Assembly: GCA_027485995.1 (NCBI GenBank)
Contig: JAIXPW010000149.1
Span: forward strand, 1 to 37,334
Length of the DNA stretch: 37,334 bases
DNA from: Verrucomicrobiaceae bacterium
GTDB taxonomy: Bacteria; Verrucomicrobiota; Verrucomicrobiia; Verrucomicrobiales; Akkermansiaceae
Reading direction: 5' to 3'
Position 1 is the first letter of the stretch. Every line of letters begins with the position of its first letter. The notes under the pieces are model-generated. The model had not been told where the DNA came from and did no database searches. It saw only the letters and a program-made list of their open reading frames with translations. The translations under genes and the position numbers were made by a program. Shown one piece after another: positions 1 through 9,210 of the stretch.

Positions 1-1870
1 CTTGGCGGAGTTTGAGGATGGCCTCGGGGACGCTGTATTCCATGAAGGGATTTCCGCCGGCGGCTTCGGTGGCTTCGAGTCTTGGGGCGGTGAGCGGATG
101 GTCGGGGACGGCGAAGGGGAGGCGGGTGACGATGACGTTGGAAAGCGCCTCGCCGGGGACATCGACGCCGGTCCAGAAGCTGTCGGTGCCAAAGAGGACG
201 CTGTGCACGTCGGCGCGGAATTCCTCGATCATGCGATGGCGCGGCAGACCCTCGCCCTGGAGGAGGAGCCGCCACTTTTTCTTCTGGAAGAACTTTTCCA
301 GACGCGTGGCGGCATCGCGCATGGTGCGGTAACTGGTGAAGAGGACGAAGGCGCGACCCTCGCTCTGTTCACAGGCATCGCGGATGCCGGCGGCGAGTTC
401 CTCATCATACTTCGGCGTTCCGGGATCGGGGATGGCCTTGTAGATCTTCACCTTCATCTGCCGCTGGAAGTCGAAGGGGCTGCCGATGGAAAGGGCTCGT
501 GCGGACTCGGCTCCGACACGTCCCCGGAACCAACCAAGCTGGGGATCGCCGACGCCGAGGGTGGCACTTGTTAGAACGATGCTGCGGCCTTTCGCGAAAA
601 GCAGCGGACGCAGTCGCTCGGAGACATTCACCGGCGCGGCGTGCATGGAGTACTGCGTTTCATCGCGACCGCTGCGCTCGACCCAGTAAACACTGTCCTC
701 GTCCTTCTGATCGAGAAACACGGAGACGGCGCCGTGGGCTTCGCGGAGTCGGCGGGAGGCGTCCAGGAGTTCGGAGCGGGTGGTCTCGGACTCGATGTCG
801 GAGGCGAGGTCGTCGATTTCCTGCCAGAGGATGCGGAGCGGTTCGGCGAGGGTGTTGGGGACGAGTTCGGGTTTCCGCACGCGGAACTCCTTCGAGTAAT
901 CGCCGAAGCGGGCGGAGTCGCCGAGGTGGTGGAAGAAGCGGTCCACGGCCTGGATGGCCTCATCGACCGCGGTGATGGCGGAGGCTTTCCGGAAGGATTT
1001 CAGCAGGCCCTTCTTGGTGCGTGGATGGTGCAGCCTCTGGAGGTCGAAGCGCAGGCCGGACTGGGAAAGCCGGAGGCCGAGCTGGATGGCGGCGACCTGT
1101 TCGATGGTGTGGGCCTCGTCGAGGACGGCGAAGTCGTTTGGGAAAAGGAAGCCCTCGGGTTTTCCCTCGGCGTCCTCGGTGCTGTTGAGGAGGGCGAAGA
1201 AGAGGGTGTGGTTGACGACGATCAGCTTGGCATCGGCGGCGGCTTTCCGGGCTTCCTGGAAAAAGCAGTCGCCGCGCGGGCCGCAGTGGCGGGCGGTACA
1301 GATGTGGGCCTCGCTGCAGACCTGGAGCCAGACCTTCATCGATGGCTGGATGTCGAGGTCGCTGAGGGTGCCATCGCGCGTGCCTTCCGCCCAGCGACGG
1401 ATGGCTTCGAGCTCCTCGCTTTCACTGGTGGTGAAAAGGTCGGCCGCCTGTTCGCGGGCGCGCTTCAGGCGTTGCGGGCAGAGGTAGTTCTGGCGGCCCT
1501 TCAGCAGGACGGCGGGGAGGTCGTCGCCGAGGAGCTTGCGGACGATGGGGATGTCCTTGCGGACGAGCTGCTCCTGGAGGTTGATGGTGTGAGTGGAGAT
1601 GACCGCTTTCCGGCCGGTCTCGAGGGCGAAGCGGGCGGCGGGTACGAGGTAGGCGAGGGATTTCCCGACCCCGGTGCCGGCCTCGGCGACGAGGGGCTCG
1701 GCCTTGATCAGGGCCTCGGCCACGGCGACGGCCAGCTCCTGCTGCTGCGGGCGGAACTCGAAGTCGCGCGACTTCGCGAGCACGCCTTTCGTCGAAAAGG
1801 CATCGCGCACCAGTTCGGCGAATCCGGGCAGCGGCTGGCCTTCGGTGATGGCGATCATGGGCAGGTGCAT
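1..1870 (-). CDS. dinG: DinG-family ATP-dependent DNA helicase (Fe-S, XPD-like SF2), 3' end outside the window
   Basis: The protein reads leftward from an ATG at 1870 and is open to base 1, giving the first 623 residues. Residues 62-71 hold the Walker A motif (EAGTGVGKS) and residues 251-254 the DEAH box. Cysteines 131, 191, 196 and 202 have the C-x4-C-x5-C spacing of the DinG iron-sulfur cluster, so four [4Fe-4S] ligands are present. Near the left edge the motif V/VI region is visible (GTDSFWTGVDVPGEAL, then TRLPFAVPDHP), typical of DinG. Family knowledge: these are 5'-3' helicases acting on R-loops, forked DNA or stalled replication intermediates. The last 10-60 residues, including the end of motif VI, lie outside. 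An in-frame ATG at 1858 is an alternative start. An AGGAGG lies about 14-16 bases upstream of the chosen ATG. The gene diverges from the permease gene at 1978. Confidence 0.93.
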   Translation of the reverse strand, partial: MHLPMIAITEGQPLPGFAELVRDAFSTKGVLAKSRDFEFRPQQQELAVAVAEALIKAEPLVAEAGTGVGKSLAYLVPAARFALETGRKAVISTHTINLQEQLVRKDIPIVRKLLGDDLPAVLLKGRQNYLCPQRLKRAREQAADLFTTSESEELEAIRRWAEGTRDGTLSDLDIQPSMKVWLQVCSEAHICTARHCGPRGDCFFQEARKAAADAKLIVVNHTLFFALLNSTEDAEGKPEGFLFPNDFAVLDEAHTIEQVAAIQLGLRLSQSGLRFDLQRLHHPRTKKGLLKSFRKASAITAVDEAIQAVDRFFHHLGDSARFGDYSKEFRVRKPELVPNTLAEPLRILWQEIDDLASDIESETTRSELLDASRRLREAHGAVSVFLDQKDEDSVYWVERSGRDETQYSMHAAPVNVSERLRPLLFAKGRSIVLTSATLGVGDPQLGWFRGRVGAESARALSIGSPFDFQRQMKVKIYKAIPDPGTPKYDEELAAGIRDACEQSEGRAFVLFTSYRTMRDAATRLEKFFQKKKWRLLLQGEGLPRHRMIEEFRADVHSVLFGTDSFWTGVDVPGEALSNVIVTRLPFAVPDHPLTAPRLEATEAAGGNPFMEYSVPEAILKLRQ

Positions 1871-1977
1871 CGCATCCCGCCTGAGGCCTCCTGCCAAGCC
1901 GCAAGTTCCGGAACCTCCTGACAACACACTCGACACCCGGGGCAGGGGAGGGACATGCTTCCGCCGTTCGACGCATC

Positions 1978-3342
1978 ATGCCTTTTTCCTCCGAGACCTT
2001 GAAACGCGGCCTGGTGCCCCTGCTGCTGTTGCTGCTGGGGGTGGGGCTGTTTTCCTGGCTGGTGCCGGCGGAGGCGAAGGCGGTGGATGCGCAGTTGCTG
2101 GGCTTTCCGGATTCCGACGCGCCGGCCCACCTGATGCGGCCGAAGATCCTTGGAGTGATCTGTTTCCTGCCAGCACTGGCGGGCTTTGCCTATGCGAGTG
2201 GGGGGATCCTTGCCCGCTACCTGGCGCGGCAGTTCTTCGGCATATTTGCGATCTGTTTCGCGTCGCTGCTGACGATCTGGTTGTTGATGGACCTTCAGAA
2301 CAACCTGAACGATCTCCGTCAGAGCGACGAGATGATGAGGGCCTTGACCATGTTTTATGGAACCCGGCTGCCGGCGATCTTGCTGCTGCTGCTGCCCTAT
2401 TCGCTGCTGCTGTCGCTGCTCTACTGTCTGGGCAAGCTTTCGAAGAGCCGCGAGATCGTGGCGATGATCCAGGCCGGGCGCAGCCTGCCGCGGATCTGTC
2501 TGCCGCTGATTCTGGCCGGGGTTTTCAGCGCGCTGCTGTGTGCCGGGTTGAACTACCACTGGGCTCCTGTCGCGGATGGCGCGTCCGAGGAAATCCTGCA
2601 GAAGGCGAAGGGGACGACCGTTCTGGCGGCCTCGAACGTGCTCTACCGGAATCCGCCACAGCATCGCCTGTGGATGGTGGGCACATTTCCGAAGGACTAC
2701 GAAAAGGGCAGGCCGCTGCAAGCGGTGGAGGTGACCACCACCCGGCCGGATGGCAGCCTGAAATCCCGGCTTTCCGCCGCGCAGGCGAGCTGGAATCCAG
2801 CGGACCGGACGTGGTCGTTCGAGGGGGCGACGGTCGGGCTTTTCGAGCCGGACATGCCGCCGGACTTCACCGAATACTCCGAGCCTCTGGTCCAACCCGG
2901 CTGGCCCGAGACCCCATGGCAACTCATCAAGCCGGCGCTGTCCGCGCCTTATCTCGGGATTCCCGACCTCAACGGCTGGCTTCTTGCCAACGCTGGAAAC
3001 GAGCTCAGCGTGATCCCGGCGCCGTATCTCACCCAGTGGCACTATCGCTGGGCCCAGCCCTGGGTGTGTCTGGTCACCGTGCTGCTGGCGGCTCCGCTCG
3101 GCATCCATTTCTCGCGGCGTGGCTCCACCGGCGGGGTGGCGATGGCGGTGGCCTTGTCGGTGGCCCTGCTGTTCCTGACGACCGTGTTTCTGGCCTTGGG
3201 GGAGGCGTCCTACATCGCGCCCGCCCTCGCGGCGTGGTCCCCGAATGCGATCTTCGCCCTGCTGGGTGCCTTCCTCTTTCAACGCCGGATGGCTGGGCGG
3301 CCGCTGCATCAAAGCTTGCGCCGACTTTTCACCGGTGCGTGA
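1978..3342 (+). CDS. LptF/LptG (YjgP/YjgQ) family lipopolysaccharide-export permease with N-terminal extension
   Basis: This 454-residue membrane protein fits the LptF/LptG permease family, which with LptB extracts lipopolysaccharide from the inner membrane and passes it to the LptC/A/D bridge. The family core starts near residue 78 (ILARYLARQFFGIF followed by a hydrophobic helix and DLQNNL). Three helices follow to about residue 187, then a periplasmic beta-jellyroll region of roughly 160 residues, then three C-terminal helices ending near residue 440. Residues 1-77 are extra: they contain two more hydrophobic stretches (about 11-29 and 56-75) that normal LptF/G lack. A start at Met53 would remove only one of them. 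LptF and LptG usually occur as a pair, but no partner is beside it. I cannot tell F from G by reading. It diverges from dinG and precedes the unknown gene at 3387 by 44 bp. Confidence 0.85.
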   Translation: MPFSSETLKRGLVPLLLLLLGVGLFSWLVPAEAKAVDAQLLGFPDSDAPAHLMRPKILGVICFLPALAGFAYASGGILARYLARQFFGIFAICFASLLTIWLLMDLQNNLNDLRQSDEMMRALTMFYGTRLPAILLLLLPYSLLLSLLYCLGKLSKSREIVAMIQAGRSLPRICLPLILAGVFSALLCAGLNYHWAPVADGASEEILQKAKGTTVLAASNVLYRNPPQHRLWMVGTFPKDYEKGRPLQAVEVTTTRPDGSLKSRLSAAQASWNPADRTWSFEGATVGLFEPDMPPDFTEYSEPLVQPGWPETPWQLIKPALSAPYLGIPDLNGWLLANAGNELSVIPAPYLTQWHYRWAQPWVCLVTVLLAAPLGIHFSRRGSTGGVAMAVALSVALLFLTTVFLALGEASYIAPALAAWSPNAIFALLGAFLFQRRMAGRPLHQSLRRLFTGA

Positions 3343-3386
3343 CTCTTGTCCGAGTTCCGAATCCAGAGCTTCGAATCACCTCCCTC

Positions 3387-4040
3387 ATGGCCCTCGCTGA
3401 ATCCTGGCATATCCGCTCCCGCTCCCGTGACTGCGCCGCCAGCGGCGTGGCCTTCGTCGATGGACAACCGATCGTGACCGCGCTGTTTCCCGATCCCGAG
3501 TCCAGCGGCTACCTGCGCAAGGATTTCACGGTCGAGGCCTGGGCGGCCCGCAGCGAGGCGGATGAGGCTCCGTTCTCTTTTTGGAAAGCGGTGTTTCACG
3601 CCACGGTCAGCGAGGAAAAGCCGGGGATGGTGGAGAAGGAGAGCGTGGAAAGCCTGCTCAAGCGGCTGGTGGAGGAGGACGAGGACCACACGGAAAACGT
3701 CCGCTACATCCTGGCCGTGATGCTGGAGCGTCAGCGACTGCTGCGCGAGACCGACACCCAGCGGATGCCGACCGGAATCCTCCGCGTTTACGAGCACCGC
3801 AAGAATGGGGAGGTTTACATCATCCGCGATCCGGACATTCCGCTGTCCGAGGTGGACAAGGTGCAGGCCGACATCATCCTGATGCTGGAGAACGGCGGAC
3901 GTTTGCCGGATCCGGTGGTCGAGGAGCCTGTCGCCATCGAACCTGAAGCCCCCTTGGAGGAAAAGGAAGAGCCGGTGAGGGAGGATCTGGTCCTGTCGGA
4001 TGGCTCCGAAGAGGAGGTTTCCCCGGACGAAGAGGAATGA
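3387..4040 (+). CDS. Conserved protein of unknown function, acidic C-terminus
   Basis: The gene encodes 217 residues from the ATG at 3387; the reading frame is open much further upstream, but that part is antisense to dinG and overlaps the permease gene. I do not recognise a named family. The N-terminus (WHIRSRSRDCAASGVAFVDG) resembles hypothetical proteins I recall from Verrucomicrobiota, Planctomycetota and Deltaproteobacteria, but I cannot name a domain. The middle holds a helical, charged stretch (VEKESVESLLKRLVEEDEDH), then a segment ending in short beta-like pieces (EVYIIRDPDIPL). The last 45 residues are rich in Glu, Asp and Pro and look disordered. There is no signal peptide or membrane helix, so the product is probably cytoplasmic. 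It follows the permease gene by 44 bp and converges with ybeY, leaving 9 bp between stop codons. The leader lacks a Shine-Dalgarno motif. Confidence 0.75.
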   Translation: MALAESWHIRSRSRDCAASGVAFVDGQPIVTALFPDPESSGYLRKDFTVEAWAARSEADEAPFSFWKAVFHATVSEEKPGMVEKESVESLLKRLVEEDEDHTENVRYILAVMLERQRLLRETDTQRMPTGILRVYEHRKNGEVYIIRDPDIPLSEVDKVQADIILMLENGGRLPDPVVEEPVAIEPEAPLEEKEEPVREDLVLSDGSEEEVSPDEEE

Positions 4041-4049
4041 GTTGGCGGT

Positions 4050-4514
4050 CTACCTCAGCTTCGCGTTGAGGCCCTCGTTCCAGATCTCGGCGATGATCGC
4101 CTCCTGTGCGGTTTCCATGCGATCGCGCTCGTCCGGCAGGGTGTCCTCGTGTCCGGCCAGGTGCAGCATGCCATGAACGAGGTAGCGGAAAATTTCGCGG
4201 CCGAGCGGCTCGCCATACTCCGCCGCCTGGCGCAGCGCCACCTCGGCTCCGATGACGATTTCCCCATGATGGAAGGTGATCACATCCGTCGGGCCCTCGA
4301 TGTCCATGAAATCGCGGTGGACCCGATCGCTGGTTTCATCATCCACGAGGGCGACCTCGATGGTGGCGAGCAATGAAAGCGGTGAGTCGTCGTGGGCGGC
4401 GCGGGCGAGGGCGAGCCTCACCACGTCGGCGGCGGCCTCCTCCATGGCGGTCAGCCAACCTTCCGGGATTTGGACGGCTTCCTGGTGGTTTCCGACGATG
4501 ACTTCGAGGCTCAT
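4050..4514 (-). CDS. ybeY: YbeY endoribonuclease (rRNA maturation)
   Basis: The 154-residue product matches YbeY (UPF0054), a metal-dependent single-strand endoribonuclease needed for 16S rRNA 3'-end maturation and ribosome quality control. The signature is at residues 114-124, HGMLHLAGHED. The family consensus is H-G-x-L-H-L-x-G-Y-D-H, so His114 and His118 are kept, but the third zinc ligand position is Asp124 and the usual Tyr is His122. The upstream segment GPTDVITFHHGEIVIGAEVA corresponds to the family's conserved strand and loop. The gene is 29 bp downstream of the pgpH-like gene on the same strand, and the phoH-pgpH-ybeY order is a known conserved arrangement, which supports the call. 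Confidence 0.93.
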   Translation of the reverse strand: MSLEVIVGNHQEAVQIPEGWLTAMEEAAADVVRLALARAAHDDSPLSLLATIEVALVDDETSDRVHRDFMDIEGPTDVITFHHGEIVIGAEVALRQAAEYGEPLGREIFRYLVHGMLHLAGHEDTLPDERDRMETAQEAIIAEIWNEGLNAKLR

Positions 4515-4543
4515 GGGCGTGGTGGTTGGAGAGGAATGCGGCC

Positions 4544-6280
4544 TCAGGCGGCGGCGTCCCCGCGCTGCGAACGACCGCCCCGAGTGGCATCGCGATCCAG
4601 TGGCGGCGGCACGATCATCTTCTGCGTGTCGCTGCGGCGGTTGGCGGCTGCGGTCTTGCTGTCATCGTCCTTGGGATAGTCGATCCGGCTGTGGAGCATC
4701 GAACGCAGGGTGTTGGCGAAGCTTTCCTTCACCTTTGAAAGCTCCCTCAGGGTGAGGGCGCAGTCGTCGAGCTGGCCGTCCTCGATCCTGGCTTTCACGA
4801 TGTCGTCGATCATGCCGCGGATTTTGGCGGGGGTGGGCTTCTTCAGCGAACGTGAGGCGCTTTCGATGGAGTCGGCGAGGGAGACGATGCCGCTTTCGAC
4901 CGCGCGGGGTTTCGGGCCCGGGTAGCGGAAATTCTTTTCCTCCACGTGGGGCAGGTCCTCGGGGTTGCCGAGGCCCTTTTCGACTTTTTCCAGCTCGGAT
5001 TTCTTCTGTTCCTGGGCCTTGCGGTAGAAATAGGCGACGAGGGAATCGCCGTGGTGTTCCTGGATCACATCGATGATCCTGGGGTTGAGCTTGTGTTTCA
5101 CCGCCAGATCGACGCCGTCCTTGACGTGGGCGATGATCACGAGGGCGCTCATGGTGGGGGTGAGCGAGTCGTGCGGATTCTCGGTGCCGTCGTGCTGGTT
5201 CTCGATGAAATACTCGGGCTTCTTGAGCTTGCCGACGTCGTGGAAGTAGGAGCAGACGCGGCAAAGCTGGGCGTTGGCGCCGATGCTTTCCGCAGCTGCT
5301 TCGGCCAGGGCCGCAACGATCAGGCTGTGGTGGAAAGTCCCCGGGGCCTCGAGCTGCATCCGGCGGAGGAGCTTGTGGTTGAGGTCGCTGAGTTCCAGCC
5401 AGCTGATGCCGGTGGTGAGCTGGAACACGCCCTCGAAGACCGGCAGCAGACCACCGACGACGAGGGCGGTGGCGATGCTGGTGCCGAAGGCGGCGGCGGC
5501 CTCCAGGCCGATCGTTTGAAGATGGTCCATGCCTCCACGGCCGAAGATCGAGCCGAGTTCGAGGCGCCCTAGGAGCAGTCCGAGAAGCAGGGTCGCACAG
5601 CCGACCAGCAGTCCAGCCCTGAGAAGCTGCACCCGCTTCGACACCTGGGTCGTCACGAGGACCCCGGTCATGCCGCTGATCAGGCTCAGGATCAGATAGC
5701 CAAGAGCATCGCCATCCGGCACGAGGAGCGCCCCGATCAGGCTGACGTAGATCGCTGAAAAGGCTCCGATCGACCGACCGAGGAGCACGCTGTGGAGCAT
5801 CGGAGCCAGCGCGAACGGAAGGAACAGGAAGTGGAGCATTCCCGATCCGGGAGCATCGGAGGTGAATCCCATTACCAGGCGGATCACTCCAAGGTGACCG
5901 AGCATGCCACCGAGGACGAGTACCACACGGCTGTTGCGCCGGCAGGAGGCCTCGCGGCCGAAATGGAAGGTGGCCAGGGCGGTCAGCGCCAGGATCAGGC
6001 CGGAGAGCGTGCCCTTCAGGGGATCGGCGGAAAAGACCGACTGAGCGGACGATTTGAGGACCAGGACCGAGCTGCCCGCCGCAAAGGTGGCATAGAGGGC
6101 GAAGCGCACCCAGACGCTGAACTCCAGCGACTGCATCGCCGCGCTCTCACAATGAACGCGGCGTTTCTTTCCGGACGAAAGACCTTGGCGGGCCAGTCTC
6201 CAGCGCTTGATTTCATCCAGAAATCCCACAGGCGTGATCGGTTCAGGGACGGCAAAGGGCGCGTGCACCGCGCCCCTCAC
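4544..6280 (-). CDS. pgpH: PgpH/YqfF-like 7TM-HD cyclic-di-AMP phosphodiesterase lacking the extracellular domain
   Basis: The product is up to 578 residues. Residues 55-285 hold about seven or eight hydrophobic helices, and residues 310-530 an HD phosphohydrolase domain with GTFHHS (315-319), YFHDVGK (345-351), FIENQ (358-362) and EHHG (409-412). This is the 7TMR-HD architecture of PgpH/YqfF, which hydrolyses c-di-AMP in Firmicutes; activity here is inferred. Classical PgpH has a large extracellular HDED domain between helix 1 and helix 2. Here only a short loop separates them (about residues 76-90), so that sensor domain is missing. The C-terminal 40 residues are polar and probably disordered. 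The start is uncertain: GTG at 6280 is used, but GTG at 6229 or the internal Met49 are alternatives. The segment [14 protein letters not shown] before helix 1 looks like a genuine cytoplasmic N-terminus. Confidence 0.85.
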   Translation of the reverse strand: MRGAVHAPFAVPEPITPVGFLDEIKRWRLARQGLSSGKKRRVHCESAAMQSLEFSVWVRFALYATFAAGSSVLVLKSSAQSVFSADPLKGTLSGLILALTALATFHFGREASCRRNSRVVLVLGGMLGHLGVIRLVMGFTSDAPGSGMLHFLFLPFALAPMLHSVLLGRSIGAFSAIYVSLIGALLVPDGDALGYLILSLISGMTGVLVTTQVSKRVQLLRAGLLVGCATLLLGLLLGRLELGSIFGRGGMDHLQTIGLEAAAAFGTSIATALVVGGLLPVFEGVFQLTTGISWLELSDLNHKLLRRMQLEAPGTFHHSLIVAALAEAAAESIGANAQLCRVCSYFHDVGKLKKPEYFIENQHDGTENPHDSLTPTMSALVIIAHVKDGVDLAVKHKLNPRIIDVIQEHHGDSLVAYFYRKAQEQKKSELEKVEKGLGNPEDLPHVEEKNFRYPGPKPRAVESGIVSLADSIESASRSLKKPTPAKIRGMIDDIVKARIEDGQLDDCALTLRELSKVKESFANTLRSMLHSRIDYPKDDDSKTAAANRRSDTQKMIVPPPLDRDATRGGRSQRGDAAA

Positions 6281-6334
6281 GGGCGGGAGTTCTAGCCCAG
6301 CCGGGACCCCTTGGCAATCCGCAATTCCCGACCG

Positions 6335-6490
6335 TCAGCGGGGCCAGTTCGCGGCCGCGAGGGCGATCCCGGCCACCAGAATGGTGCCCAGGATGAACAG
6401 GGCTGGAACGAGCATTTTCACCGCCACCAGGCCCAGGCTCACCAGGACCATCAGCACACTCACCAGACTGAAAAGGCGGGTCAGGTTCAT
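6335..6490 (-). CDS. Small two-helix membrane protein (51 aa)
   Basis: A short frame starting with ATG at 6490, 7 bp below the phoH stop, encodes 51 residues and stops at 6335. It begins [20 protein letters not shown] and is almost entirely hydrophobic, with two probable transmembrane helices (about 6-24 and 27-46) split by a Lys-Met-Leu-Val-Pro turn, ending in NWPR. It fills most of the gap between phoH and the pgpH-like gene, so it is probably translated as part of this cluster, perhaps by coupling to phoH because no Shine-Dalgarno is visible. No function can be assigned. The hydrophobic composition and tight fit in the operon favour a real gene; the short length leaves doubt. Confidence 0.5.
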   Translation of the reverse strand: MNLTRLFSLVSVLMVLVSLGLVAVKMLVPALFILGTILVAGIALAAANWPR

Positions 6491-6496
6491 GGGAAA

Positions 6497-7486
<990 letters not shown>

Positions 7487-7627
7487 ATTCCCGCTCCCGG
7501 GTCATCGGAAAAATCGACCACCATTTTTCGATTGAAAATGATCCGCCTTTGAAAAATTCAAGACGCACCCCGGATTCGGCATCGCTGACACGCACGCCTA
7601 CCCGGCAACTCAATTTTCCAACCACCC
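7487..7627. promoter_or_regulatory. Divergent intergenic region between phoH and the ABC operon
   Basis: These 141 bp separate two divergent operons, so promoters for both must lie here or close by. The middle (about 7509-7560) is AT-rich compared with its surroundings, with runs such as GGAAAAATCGA and ATTTTTCGATTGAAAATG. I could not identify a convincing -35/-10 pair. Confidence 0.35.
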
Positions 7628-8353
7628 ATGATCGAAGTCGAGAACCTCACGAAGCAGTTCGGAACCAAAACCGCCGTCGACAACCTCTCGTTCAAGGTCA
7701 GCCCGGGCGAAGTCCTGGGCTTCCTCGGGCCGAATGGCGCCGGCAAGTCGACCACCATGCGCATGGTCACCGGTTTCATCCCACCCACCTCCGGAGACGC
7801 CCGCCTCTGCGGCATTTCCATCGTGGACAACCCCACCGAGGCCAAGAAAAAGGTCGGCTACCTTCCGGAGTCCGCGCCCCTCTACAACGACATGACCGTC
7901 GTCGGATTCCTCCGCTTCTGCGCCGACGTCCGCGGTCTTTCCGGCACCGCGAAAAAGGACGCCGTGGATCGTGCGATCGACACCTGCTTCCTCGGTTCCG
8001 TCGCCGCCCAGTCGATCGACACCCTTTCCAAAGGCTACCGTCACCGCACCTGCCTCGCGCAATCGCTGCTGCACGACCCGGAGATCCTGATTCTCGACGA
8101 GCCGACCGACGGTCTCGACCCGAACCAGAAATACGAGATCCGCCAGCTCATCAAGCGCCTCGGCCAGACCAAGACCGTGCTGTTCTCCACGCACATTCTC
8201 GAGGAAGTCGAAGCCGCCTGCTCCCGCGCGGTCATTGTGGATCGCGGCGTCATCGTTGCCGACGGCACTCCCGCCCAGCTCCTTGCCCAGTCCGGCACCG
8301 GTTCGCTCTACGACCTGTTCCGCAGGGTGACCACGCGTGATACGGCGGCCTGA
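7628..8353 (+). CDS. ABC transporter ATP-binding protein, GldA-like
   Basis: The 241-residue protein is a complete ABC ATPase: Walker A GPNGAGKS (residues 34-41), the Q-loop region GYLPESAPLY, a signature of the form LSKGYRHR in place of LSGGQ, Walker B ILILDEPTDGLDP, and the switch histidine in FSTHILEEVE. The LSKGYRxR form and the 'LPESAPLY' segment are typical of GldA/NatA/DrrA-like ATPases that pair with ABC-2 permeases. The next genes encode such a permease, a GldG-like protein and a DUF4340 protein, so this is the energy unit of a Gld-type ABC system. In Bacteroidota GldAFG is tied to gliding; the substrate and role here are unknown. The leader CAATTTTCCAACCACCC has no Shine-Dalgarno. 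Confidence 0.93.
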   Translation: MIEVENLTKQFGTKTAVDNLSFKVSPGEVLGFLGPNGAGKSTTMRMVTGFIPPTSGDARLCGISIVDNPTEAKKKVGYLPESAPLYNDMTVVGFLRFCADVRGLSGTAKKDAVDRAIDTCFLGSVAAQSIDTLSKGYRHRTCLAQSLLHDPEILILDEPTDGLDPNQKYEIRQLIKRLGQTKTVLFSTHILEEVEAACSRAVIVDRGVIVADGTPAQLLAQSGTGSLYDLFRRVTTRDTAA

Positions 8354-8361
8354 CGGTTTCG

Positions 8362-8436
8362 GTTATTGGTTAGGAGTTATTTGTTAAAAGGCAAAGAATC
8401 CGACCCAATAACCTCTAACTCCTAACTTTTAACTCT
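8362..8436. repeat. Opposed heptamer arrays (four GTTANNN units facing four TAACNNN units)
   Basis: In the gap between the ATPase and permease genes, 8362-8389 reads as four exact 7-bp units: GTTATTG, GTTAGGA, GTTATTT, GTTAAAA. After a 19-bp spacer, 8409-8436 reads as four more in the opposite sense: TAACCTC, TAACTCC, TAACTTT, TAACTCT. The fixed GTTA/TAAC cores are complementary in register, so the transcript could form a long interrupted hairpin. The block is very AT-rich inside a GC-rich operon. It is too short in unit and spacing to be CRISPR. Its right end abuts the start of the permease gene (ATG at 8443). Confidence 0.8.
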
Positions 8437-8442
8437 GTAAAA

Positions 8443-9177
8443 ATGAAAAGCATCTGGACCATCTTCAAACGCGAGTTTGTGAGCTATTTCACCCATCCCA
8501 TCGCCTACGCGGTGATCGTGGTGTTCCTGTTCCTCTCGCTTGTTTTCACCTTCACGCTCGGAGGCTTCCTGGAAGCGCGTGATGCCTCCCTGACCTACTC
8601 GTTCTTCCTCTATCTGCCGCTGGTGCTGATGGTGCTGGTTCCGGCGGTCGGGATGAAGCTGTGGACCGACGAGCAAAGGAATGGAACCATCGAACTGCTC
8701 GGCACGTTCCCGATTTCCACCCGCAGCGTGATTTTCGGGAAATTCTTCGCCGCCGCCGCCGTTTGGCTCATCGCACTGGTGTTGACCTTCCCGATCTGGA
8801 TCACGGTGAACTGGCTGGGGGATCCGGACAACTGGACGATCCTCTCCGGCTATATTGGTGCCTTCCTCGTCTGCTGCACCTTCCTCGCCATCACGCTGCT
8901 GGTGTCCGCCTTCACCCGTGACCAGGTCATCTGCCTCGTGGTCTCGGCCGCCGTTTGCATCATTCTGGTGCTGGGCACCTTCGAGCCCTTCATGCAGACC
9001 TACTCCAAGGCAATCTGGGATTGGCTCGCAACCTCGATCGGAGCCATCGGTGTCTGGGACCACTACCTGTCCCTTGCCCGTGGATTGTTCCGCATCCAGG
9101 ACTTCGTCTGGTTCGCCGCAATCATCTCGGCCTGCCTGTTCGGCACCAGTGCCGTTCTTTCCGCCAAGCGTTCCTGA
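8443..9177 (+). CDS. ABC-2 type permease, GldF-like
   Basis: The 244-residue protein begins MKSIWTIFKREFVSYFTHPI, the typical cytoplasmic lead-in of GldF/NosY-like ABC-2 permeases, and has six hydrophobic helices (about 20-42, 57-75, 100-122, 135-160, 165-185 and 220-238). The motif WTDEQRNGTIELL after helix 2 is the coupling-helix segment of this family. It should form the membrane channel or conformational partner of the ATPase encoded at 7628. It is followed 33 bp later by the GldG-like gene. Confidence 0.9.
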   Translation: MKSIWTIFKREFVSYFTHPIAYAVIVVFLFLSLVFTFTLGGFLEARDASLTYSFFLYLPLVLMVLVPAVGMKLWTDEQRNGTIELLGTFPISTRSVIFGKFFAAAAVWLIALVLTFPIWITVNWLGDPDNWTILSGYIGAFLVCCTFLAITLLVSAFTRDQVICLVVSAAVCIILVLGTFEPFMQTYSKAIWDWLATSIGAIGVWDHYLSLARGLFRIQDFVWFAAIISACLFGTSAVLSAKRS

Positions 9178-9210
9178 ACCCGAATCCAGAAACTCACTTT
9201 TTTCCAAGCC

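Noticed and set aside
641..1921. A 426-residue plus-strand frame at the left edge
   Set aside because: It is antisense to the DinG reading frame, which shows Walker A, DEAH and the four Fe-S cysteines.
8362..8436. CRISPR array
   Set aside because: Units are 7 bp with 3 variable bases and no spacers of CRISPR length, and the two halves face each other.
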